Positions 49,441-58,679 of a stretch of DNA of 64,000 bases are shown piece after piece (position 1 is the stretch's first letter; the number at the start of each line of letters is the position of its first letter). The stretch is from positions 310,001 to 374,000 of the forward strand of contig NW_025408672.1 of the NCBI RefSeq assembly GCF_020360975.1, written 5' to 3'. The DNA comes from Hirsutella rhossiliensis (Eukaryota > Ascomycota > Sordariomycetes > Hypocreales > Ophiocordycipitaceae). The translations under genes and the position numbers were made by a program. The notes under the pieces are model-generated. The model saw only the letters and a program-made list of their open reading frames with translations. It made no database searches and was not told where the DNA came from.

Positions 49441-52400
49441 CTCGAGCACCGAGGAATCCGACGATTCTGACTCCTCTGACCCTTATGAATCGTTCTACGC
49501 TGCTGCGACCTTCTGTCCAACGAAGCTTTCCATCATCGGATCTCCAGTAGGCATCAAGTTATTCAACAGTGACGAACCCACACAATTCATACTAGATCGT
49601 TACTCTCAAGACTCGTTCCAAGGAATCATGCCGGACACAGGTGCGGCATGCATATCGACGGGAGGAATCGAACAACTGCGTGCTCTCCAACGAGAGATGC
49701 CCCCAGTCCAATTCCGTGATGATCGCAAGCCCGAACCAGTTAGATTTGGTGCAGGAAGATTGGAAACACCACTTGGCGTGATCACCTTGAACACACCAGT
49801 GGGAGAGGTTGATTTTCATATAGTCAACGTGCCAACGCCATTCCTCCTATGCCTAGCTGATATGGATCGGCTCGGCGTATATTTAAATAACGTCACGAAC
49901 GAGCTCGTTGGCAATGGTGTGAGCGTTCCAGTGATTCGAAGATGGGGTCACGCGTGGTTCTTCTTGCGGAAACAAGAGGCATCAGTGGCATATCTCACGG
50001 AGGCTGAATTGCGGCGCCTCCACACGCGTTTTGGTCATCCATCCGTGTATCGGCTGCACAAGCTGCTGAATTCGGCTGGCCATGATGTGGAAATCGAAGC
50101 TCTGGAAATGATCAAGAAGTTCTGCCACTACTGTCAGATGAAATCCGACCCGCCACGAAGGTTCAAGTTCAGCTTGAAGGATGATTGTGACTTCAATTAC
50201 GAAGTCATCGTTGATGTCATGACATTGGGTGGCAGACCAGTCCTCCATGTTGTTGATCAAGCCACTGCCTATCAGGCAGGAGATTCCTATCCAACATGAC
50301 GGCCAAGGAAACGTGGCTCGCGTTGAAACAATGTTGGATGGATACATACCTTGGACCACCCGATGTGATCACTCATGACGCAGGCACGAATTTCGCTGCT
50401 GCCGAGTTCCAAGCAGAAGCGAAATTGATGGGAATAACGTGTCATCAGGTGCCTGTGGAAGCACATTGGGCTGTTGGGAAGGTTGAGAAGTATCATGTGC
50501 CCGTCCGAAGAGCATATGATATATTAAAGGCAGAGCTGAAGGATACCGTGAGCCCTGATCAAGTCCTTCAAATGGCTTTCAAGGCTGTCAACGACACAGC
50601 CGGTCCGGATGGCCTCGTTCCAACCCTCCTCGTCTTCGGTGCTCTGCCTCGAATGACGATGGATTCGCCGCCTACACCTTCCGCAATGGCAAGAGCTAAG
50701 GCGGTGTGGCGAACGATGTCAGAGCTGAGGAAGATCAACGCCCAGAGGAAGGTTCAGACCGCGTTAAATACGCGTAATGGGCCTGATACAGCGTTGCGCC
50801 TGCCCTATCCCTGGCGCTAGGAAGCGAAGTTCGCGTATTTCGCGAGAAGCACGGATGGCAAGGCCCATATAAAGTGCTCGAGGTGACGGATACGGAAATC
50901 GCAGTTGACCTGGACAACGGACCAGCGAAATTTCGCAGTACATGCGTCCAACCGTACTATCGTCACCCGGAATCGCTCCTTCCTCAGTTGCAACCCGACC
51001 CTAGCCCTAGCCGCACAGACCCATCAACACAACAATCACTCCTTCCTCAACACAATCCGATCAACAACATCCTCTTCAAAACCCTCTTCCCTTCCACCCA
51101 CAACTCAACAACCTCTTCCTCTTCCTACCACAGAAGACCAACCCAAACCTTTCGAATACCCTGAGCCAAAGAGGCCGCGCAGGCGTGGCCGACCTAGGAA
51201 GGATGCTGCACAAAATGGCACATCAGAATCCACTATTGTTTGCTCACCCGTTCAATTTATCGTTCATCATGAAGCTAATGCGTTTCTTGTTCGAAAAGAA
51301 ATGGAACATCTCGGCCTAGCCAAGCGGCTACGAGCTGAAGGAAAGATCACAAGCACCGGTTTCCCATTTGAAGCTTCCGACACACTCGAGCTCACGAACC
51401 TCCTCGCCGCTGGGGTCATTGTACCCGAAGAATTCGATGCGAATAAACATGGTGGATATCGTGTCTTCAAATCACGAATGGTCAGAGAGGTTAAGGGAAG
51501 AAATACTGCAACGCCATACGAGAAATCACGCCTCGTTGTGCAAGGATACAATGATGATGGGAAACGTGGGATCCTCACACAAGCCCTACCATCAGCCGGC
51601 CCGCACAACGCGTGGCCTTGGCCTTAGCACCGTTTCTCTGCACACGGGATATGTTCATCATGATCAGAGACATCACGATGGCATACACACAATCCCAGAC
51701 CAAGCTGGCCCGTGTCATCCTTGCAGCCCTTCCTCAAGAACTCAAAAGAAGATATCCAGAGGGAACAATCCTGCGAATCGTGAAGCCGCTATATGGCATC
51801 GCAGAGGCAGGAGCCCACTGGTTCAACACATATCACGACCATCACTGCCGCAAGCTTAATATGGAAACCTCTTCGTTTGACCCGTGCCTTCTGATCACGG
51901 CAAACAACATCGCCGACAAGGACCTGTTTGGCATCGCGGCCTTGCAAACGGATGACACATTCATTGTTGGCACAGATGCATTTCTCAAGATCGAGGAGAA
52001 AGAACTCTGCTTTAAGGCCAAGCCAAAAGAGATTCTCCAAGAAGGTTCCATCTGCGACTTTAACGGCAGCCGCCTGACCATACAAAATGGCTGTGTCATC
52101 GTCAGGCAGAAGGGCCAAGCCCAAAACCTCGAGGAGATCAATCTTCAGGCATCAAGTAGGCATCAGGATTATGCTGCTCAACGCGCCCGGGGCATATATC
52201 GCTTCGATTTGCCAACCCGAAGCAACATACGATTGTTCCGTTGCGGCACAAGCCCAAGAGCCCGTTAATACCGACTTCAAGGCTTTGAACAAGCGGATTG
52301 AATGGCAGATCAACAATCCCGACCGTGGCCTATGTTACATACCCATCGATCTCGAGAGCGCGAAGATCTTTGTGTTCACCGATGGATCATTCGCCAACAA

Positions 52401-52924
52401 TAAGGATTTAAGCTCTCAAATCGGCTTTGTGATTATCATCGCCAATGAGACCGCGCAATCAACCGATTCATTTTCCATCCGCGGAAACATTCTTCATTGA
52501 GCTCAACTAAATGCAAGCGCGTTACTCGAAGCGTTCTTGCATCAGAGATCTATGGATTGACATCGGGCTTCGATCTCGCATTTGTGATCAAGCAAACGGT
52601 CAATACGATCGCACAACGCCTTGATCTGAAGCAAATCCGCTCGTCATTTGCACAGATTCATATAGCCTCTATGAGTGCCTCGTCAAACTTGGCACCACAA
52701 CAGAGAAGCGACTCATGATAGATATCATGGCGCTGAGGCAGGCATATGAATCAAGGGATATTGCGGAAATCCGTTGGGTCAACGGCGCAGATAACCCTGC
52801 CGATGCTATGACGAAGGCATCACCAAACAGCGCCCTCACGCAGTTTATTAGCGACAATCAGCTAAACGTGAGGGTGGAAGGATTCGTTCATCGCAATAAC
52901 ACAACAATTCTCGACGAGATTTAA
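49400..52924 (+). pseudogene. Copia G pol (protease, integrase, RT, RNase H), frameshifted
   Basis: The protease active site DTGA is at 49634-49645. A GAG-pre-integrase zinc domain (RLHTRFGHP ... CHYC) lies at 49990-50140. Integrase acidic residues fall in VIVDVMT (about 50205), ITHDAGTNF (about 50370-50400) and EKYHVP (about 50490). A basic RRRGRPRKD stretch follows at about 51180. Reverse transcriptase has SRLVVQGYND, DITMAYTQ, KPLYGIAEAG and LQTDDTFIVG at about 51945 (QTDD replaces the usual YVDD, as in some fungal copia). RNase H has VFTDGSF (52375), a KRVTRSVLASE element and a WVNGADNPADAMTK end. Frame changes fall near 50280, 50795, 51000-51140, 51585, 52190, 52499 and 52638. Several sit at short homopolymers. 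Confidence 0.85.
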
Positions 52925-53260
52925 TCGGTTTTTCGTTCCCTTCTTCTGCTTTACCGTCGTTCTTTTATTCCATTCACATTAACGAGGAGATCCTCGTGTC
53001 CATATTCCAACGTGGGACCGATGGAATCAGCTAGCGCATCCGGCGCTCGAAATGCGGCCCATGATGGCGTGTGGCAGAACACACCCAGTGTGGGGAGGAG
53101 AGCTACAGTCAGAGCACACTATCCAACATAGTGATGCATCGTGGTAGGAGTTTGTTGGTGTTCTTGTTCGTGTTTTTCCTATCTCATCTTAATTCGCTGT
53201 GTTTGGTGTGTTTTGGTGGATTGATTAGTGCGCGATCATCGATTTAGAAAGAGGTTCCAG

Positions 53261-53460
53261 TGTTGGATCCACCTGTGCACTAGGCACCGATCGCGCACGT
53301 ATAACTAATCGACCGCGCTAGTCACGTGCGAGTAAGAGGTGAGACACAGGGAGGAAGGTCTTTGCACACAGTTTGTATGGGACACGTTTCCCTAGTTACA
53401 CAAGATATAACCAATTGAACCAGTTCGAATAACCTCACTGCAGTGAAGAGCCTGTCCACA
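53261..53460 (+). repeat. Copia G 3' LTR
   Basis: 200 bp, identical to 47369-47568, followed by the GGGGA duplication (53461-53465). Confidence 0.95.
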
Positions 53461-53481
53461 GGGGACGCTTTAACTTCAGTG

Positions 53482-53601
53482 CTGGCCAATAACAATGAGG
53501 GACTGACTCACTCCCATGTGGTCTGCTGTTTGGCTGACTTTAGTACTGGCCAATAACAATGAGGGACTGACTCCTCCCCTATGGTCTGCTGTTGGGCCGA
53601 C
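53482..53601 (+). promoter_or_regulatory. Tandem promoter repeat with CCAAT and TGACTCA-type sites
   Basis: Two imperfect units with a 64-bp period (53482-53545 and 53546-53601). Each contains ctggccaataacaatgaggg and then gactgactc. CCAAT occurs at 53486-53490 and 53550-53554. The first unit carries a perfect AP-1 consensus TGACTCA (53504-53510); the second has TGACTCC. This is the part of the former ACR3-ACR2 intergenic region now next to ACR2 only. Binding by the neighbouring bZIP proteins or a CCAAT-binding complex is inference. Confidence 0.55.
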
Positions 53602-53874
53602 AGGTCATTCCCAGTCACGCCTCTCCGAAAAAGTCCGCACACCCGCTCGACCATGCGGTGTGGTGTAAGCAAGGGATTCCGTCGGTTTCCTCGTAGCGAG
53701 CGGAGGGTCAATAAATAATAACTTACCGCTTCCTCATCGAAAGGACATGTTGACGGGACTGTCGAGCACGACGCTGCTCAGACTTAGAGTCTGCCGCCTA
53801 CATACCACGATCGCATCGCAGCAGGCTGCCAACCAGTCCAACGGGGTACTTGTCGGTTAGCCGCCTTGGCAAAG
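53602..53874 (+). other. 5' flank of the ACR2-like gene
   Basis: Normal-composition sequence between the tandem repeat and the ACR2-like ATG, presumed to hold the core promoter and 5' untranslated region. An AT-rich stretch at 53710-53722 is the only candidate core element. Confidence 0.4.
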
Positions 53875-54057
53875 ATGATGGCTTCCAGCGAGTCGGCGGC
53901 TACTACCCCTTGGCATGCTGCCTATCCGCCTCCGCGCAACAACAAGGAATCAGTGGGCACCATCACGCGAGAGACGGTGCTTGAGATGATCAAGGATAAT
54001 GACTGCTTGATCGGCAAGGACTACGTTCTCGTTGACCTCCGTCGGACTGACTACGAA
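53875..54057 (+). pseudogene. ACR2: ACR2-like (rhodanese/Cdc25-type) arsenate reductase, exon 1 only
   Basis: Starts at ATG 53875 (MMASSESAATTPWHAAYPPPR) and reads ITRETVLEMIKDNDCLIGKDYVLVDLRRTDYE, then a GTGAAT donor at 54058 in phase 0. The PWHAAYPxPR start, the TREE-like helix and VLVDLRRTDYE are the N-terminal third of fungal ACR2/Arr2-type arsenate reductases, which reduce arsenate to arsenite for export by ACR3. The rest, including the GGTIRGS-like strand and the active-site HCxSSxxR-like loop, is not found before RIPped repeats begin at about 54200. If not spliced, the frame stops at 54066. It is divergent from ACR3, as in yeast. Either the gene is truncated or exon 2 lies far away; a functional enzyme from this window is unlikely. 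Confidence 0.65.
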
Positions 54058-54315
54058 GTGAATTAATAACCCCTTTACCTACCCCTTCGTGTCAAAACAA
54101 CATTCCGCCCCAGCCGAGGGCGTCCTGACCCTCATGGGCACCGTTCTTGTGTGTATATATCTGGGACTTCCGTCCACTTGACTTAGGCAGTGGTCGGAGC
54201 CTAATTGACTCCCTAAACTCTTATAAGCATAGTATCTTTCTAGTTATATAAGACTTTGTCCCGATAAAATAAATAAGCCGACTAGTTCTCCGGACGTTAA
54301 ATAAAAGTAAGTAAG
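54058..54315. other. Junction from gene island to RIPped DNA
   Basis: Up to about 54190 the sequence is normal, probably the start of the ACR2-like intron. After about 54215 CpA/TpG become rare. No second ACR2 exon was recognised. Confidence 0.5.
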
Positions 54316-54591
54316 TCTTAAGCAGGGGCTTAAGAGCATAGTAGAAGAAATAGGGGCATAGAAAGGTAAATTTAGTAATATATATCTTAGTCTATCTATT
54401 AGGATAAGAGAGGGGCTTATATAGGTATAGTAACTATATATAGCTAGCTAAAAGAGGGTACTAAGATATTCCTATACCTTAGTTAAGCCTATATAATATC
54501 CTTAGGCTTAAGGAGTTATATTAATTAGGTAGGCTTCCTTATATATAACTATTAGGTCTACTAAGTATAACTATAGCCTCTTATTATAAGG
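54316..54591 (-). repeat. Inverted copia F solo LTR, truncated and RIPped
   Basis: The reverse complement matches the 290-bp F LTR from its 3' end (tcttaagc) almost to its 5' end. The final 20 or so bases (the RIPped form of TGTTGAGG and neighbours) are lost at the junction with the tandem repeat. There is no primer-binding site to its left, so it is not attached to an internal region. Confidence 0.8.
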
Positions 54592-55765
54592 GAATATATA
54601 TTACGGTACGATTAGTTAGGTAGTAGAGATAGCTAGAGGTACTACGCTAGGTATATTATATTCTCCTCGTTATAAGACTAAAGCTTATAAGAAGTAGGAT
54701 TTCTCTTCTTTTATCGGAGTAGTAAGTAGTCTATAATATATAAGCGGGGTAGGCACGATTCCCTAGTAATACCCTACCGATATATTAGTACTATATACCT
54801 AAGTGCTTTATTAGCCCGTACCTCTTAGTAGCGCTCTTATAATTATCTTCCCTCTTATATAAACGTCTTAGCTATATCTTTAATATATATTGCTTTTACT
54901 ATACTATATATATTCGGTTAAGAAGAGAGGTAGTTTCGGTTATATATTGCGTATATATACCTATATAAATATACGTTAGTCTACGCTCTATAATATTAAT
55001 AGTTATTATACTAGCCGTTACCGCTAAGTAACTATTATAGTATCGCCTATATATCGGCCGCGTAATTATAATATAAAGAGTATATATATATACCTCCTAT
55101 TTCTTTTATTTTCTTTTCTTCTTTAACTCTTTTACTTATAATTACTATAGAGTTTTATACCTTTTTTTATTAATTTAAATTATAAGGGAATATATATTAT
55201 AGTATAATTAGTAAGGTAGTAGAGATAGCTAGAAGTACTATACTAAGTATATTATATTCTCTTTATTATAAGACTAAAGCCTATAAGAAGAGGGATTTCT
55301 CCTTTTTTATTAAAGTAGTAAGTAGTTTATAATATATAAGTAAGGTAAGTATAATTTCCTACTAATACCTTACTAATATATTAGTACTATATACCTAAGT
55401 ACTTTATTAGCCTATACCTTTTAATAGCGCTCTTATAATTATCCCCCTTCTTATATAAACGTCTTAGCTATATCTTTAATATATATTACTTTTACTATAC
55501 TATATATATTTAGTTAAGAAGAGAGGTAGTTTTAGTTATATATCGTATATATATACCTATATAAGTATATATTAAGTTTATACTTTATAAAGTTAATAGT
55601 TATTATACTAGCGGTTACCGCTAAGTAACTATTATAGTATCGCTTATATATTAGCCGCGTAACTATAATATAAAGAGCGTATATATATATCTCTTACTTC
55701 TTCTATTTTCTTTTCTTCTTTAACTCTTCCGCTTATAATTACTATAGAGTTTTATACTTTATTCT
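54583..55765. repeat. 596-bp tandem direct duplication, RIPped
   Basis: Two head-to-tail copies, 54583-55178 and 55179-about 55765, starting attataagggaatata and ending near agttttatac. They differ mainly by C/T and G/A. They may be two tandem LTRs of one element, since element-like sequence follows on the right. Confidence 0.7.
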
Positions 55766-57440
55766 TATTAGTCCTTTATACCTTTTTATATTACTTTTTA
55801 TTAACGATTTATTAATAATAATACCTTTTATACTAAAAAAGATAAAGAACTATAACGCCGATCTCCTATATTATATATAAAAGTAAGTAGTAGCGGGTTT
55901 ACCCTTAAAGTATAAGCGATCGGCCTAAAAGTCTTATAGTAACGCTAGTTCCCTTTTAGCGAAGAAAGCTAAGAAAGGTATAAGGGAATCTTAGTCCTAA
56001 GAGACTTCTAGTCTAAGACCTAACGTTAGCGAGGGTTATACCCTTATTACCCTACTAAATACCCTAACTTTAACTACTAATAAGCCTACCTTTATAAGCT
56101 AGGAAACTTATAAGTTTATTACCCTTATTAGCGATATTAATACTAATAAGGAGATCGTACTTAGGCGCTCTTAAGTAAGTGCTAATAACTTAGCTACTTT
56201 ATCTTAATAGGGCGGCCTTAGCTAATAAGAGATTATTACTTAGGCCGCTCCTTAGAATAAGTAAGCTAATATTAATAATAAGGCCTAGCTAAATAAGGCC
56301 TAAGACTATTATAATACCTAGCTAAATAAGGGCTAAGATAATAATAATAGTAATAATAGAAACGGCCGCGATCTAACTCCTTTTACCGATAAACCTAAGA
56401 ATAGCGGCGCTAAAGATAAGGGTACTTAAGCGGCGGTATAAGGCGGTCGCGCTCCTATAAAAAAGTATACTTAATATAAGGCTAAAGCCCGCTTAGTTAA
56501 GGCCTAGGGGGTTATCCCTTATAAGCTCTAGTATATATATTATTTTAGGACGGTTATTAAAGAGTATAGTATAACTAAGCCTAAGCCTATTAAGGTACTC
56601 TTAATTAGCTATATTTTCTTAAGGGTTTCCTTAATATACTATAAGTAGTACTATAGATATACCGCGACCTATAACTAAGTAAGTTTCCCTTTAACTTTAA
56701 ATATTATAATTAATATACTAATCTTTCTTAAGGCCGCTACTTTTATATATAGTAACTAGGCTAATATAGTTATTATTATTAAGTACCTACGTAAGCTTAA
56801 TAAGCTAAAGACTAATAATAAGGATATTAAGGATAATAGCTTAAATATAAGTATACTTATTTTTAAGGAGGCTAATTAGCGCTATCTTACTATTATAGTA
56901 TAATATTTAACTAAGGCTTTTAACGCCGCTAAGATACCCTATTATAAGTCCTTTAAGACTATAGGTATATAAAAGTCTATTATTATAAGTTTTATCTAAC
57001 CTTTTTATTAGCGACCGCTTAATAATATATTAAGTTAAGCGTGCGAACTATTATATACTAATTAATAAGCGCCGCGAGCTTATTATTCGCCTTAATCCTA
57101 CGCCCTTATTTAATATCGCTTATATAAGCCTAAAGTACTAGGCCTAGGAATCCTAGTTAAAACTTTACTTTATCGATAGCGATATAAGCTATACTTCTTA
57201 ATAATACGCCTTACTATTTACTAAGGCTAAGTTAAGTACTATACTAATAAAGATAGGTCTTAATATAAAGGATAAGGAAGGAGTAAAGGATAGGGTAGTT
57301 TTAGTATTTCTAAAGGTATTTAAAATAATAGAAGGGGCGCCTTAGTTAGTTCCTATTATACTAGTAAAGAAGAGGGGTAGTTAGAAGTAATAAATAGGTC
57401 TTATCTTTCTTTTACTTAATTATAACTATCCTTCTTTCCT
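55766..57440. repeat. RIPped block, unassigned, CpG-containing
   Basis: A plus-strand frame through stops reads an Ala/Asn/Thr-rich polypeptide, compatible with a transposon gag-like or ORF1-like protein. No zinc knuckle or enzyme motif was recognised. Position next to the tandem repeat suggests it could be the internal part of the same element. Confidence 0.35.
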
Positions 57441-58203
57441 TTATTATTAAGGTCTTAATAAAGTTATAGTTTAGTTTTATTTTCCTTAATAATATTTAAT
57501 AGGTAATATAAATAGTTTTCCCTTATTCTCCTATTTTACTATTTTATATATAGTTATAAGACGTTTAAGCGTACCGATATATTAATAAGTTAGTAGTAAT
57601 TTAATAGGGATTCGTTACTAATTTAATAGCGTCTCCTTATACTAGTAAGTTTCCTTACTATACTTAGTCTTATACCTCTTTTTCTTAGTTAAGCGAGTAG
57701 TATATTCTTTAATAAAGTCTTAGCTATTCGCTATATCTTTAGTATTAACCTATTAGTTATACTTAGCTAGCTATCCTTTTTTTTTAATAAGGAAAAAAGT
57801 ATCGCCCTTAGATCTCTTTCGGTCTTTAATCTCTTAGACTTCTTATTTACCTTCGTTATCCTTTAAGTTTAGTATTAAAAGGGTTTCGCTATTTTTATAG
57901 GTGCCTTTATACTCCTTTTTTAGCTCTAAAAGACTAATATAAAAAACGTTATAAAGATATAAGTACTTCTTAGGGAGTATAAGATAATATACTTACTTTC
58001 TAATAGCTTATAAGACCTAAAACGGTCTAATATACTTAGGTAAGAGTTTTCCTTTTTTATCCTTAAAATATAAGTTCTTTATTAATAATACTAAAAGGTC
58101 TCTTACTTTTAATATAAGTAATTATTACCTTATATAATAGTATTTCGCTTACGATTTAATAGCTTTTCCTTAGTATTCGTTAAGCTTCTTTTATAGCTCT
58201 TAT
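57441..58203 (-). mobile_element. Gypsy integrase C-terminal/chromodomain remnant, RIPped
   Basis: In minus-strand sense (58190 to about 57850) it reads LLILKVRDLLVLLIKN, LLPKYIRPF and YNVFYISLLE, the GPF and LP..HxVFHVSLLE strands of Ty3/gypsy integrases. A chromodomain-like RIPped stretch follows. It is cut at 58203 by the left LTR of the second copia D. Confidence 0.65.
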
Positions 58204-58679
58204 TCTTATAAAGAGAGATATAAGAAGTATATAAAAATATATAAAGGTAAAATTAAAAGTAAGGGGTTAGATAGGTAGGGCAGAGATATATAATTCTTAT
58301 AGGGGCAGTAATTATAGTAAGGGAATAATTATTATATTGCCTTAATTCTCTTTCTTTCCTCTATTTAACGCCCCTCTTTATACCTATTTAGTATCTTAAT
58401 TAATAAATAAGATCCTACTTAAAGAAGCTACTAATATCCTTTTAACTACTAAGCTTTTTACTAGTTTTTCCCTTCCTTTCTAGCTATTACTAGTATATCC
58501 GTCTTATCTTTCGCTACCTTTATAAGAAGCTATCGCTACTTTTACTTCCCCTCTTACCCCTACCCTCCTCTCTATACCTCCTTTTAGCTCCTTCCTTAAA
58601 ACCTATTTTTTAGCTTCCTAGGTCCCTTATACTAAGGGATATCTCTAAGAACTATAAAATTAAGCTATGTTTTATAATA
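58204..58679 (-). repeat. Copia D2 left LTR
   Basis: A 476-bp member of the D LTR family (starts tcttataaag, ends ttttataata), preceded by cttat (58199-58203), which may be the target duplication. The partner lies beyond the right edge of the window. Confidence 0.85.

Larger units (their letters stand above)
47369..53460 (+). mobile_element. Copia G: young, un-RIPped Ty1/copia element
   Basis: A 6,092-bp element bounded by two 200-bp LTRs that are identical base for base (47369-47568 and 53261-53460). They start TGTTGGATCC and end CCTGTCCACA. GGGGA is duplicated at 47364-47368 and 53461-53465. CpA/TpG frequency is normal, so it has escaped RIP. The gag-pol order is copia-type (PR-IN-RT-RH), but the coding region is broken by about ten frame changes. 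It separates the divergent ACR3 and ACR2-like genes. The base after the 5' LTR does not match the initiator-Met half-tRNA site used by the F and D elements. Confidence 0.93.

Noticed and set aside
54316..54591. 5' LTR of another full copia F
   Set aside because: No primer-binding site or internal sequence adjoins it on the expected side; it is a truncated solo LTR.
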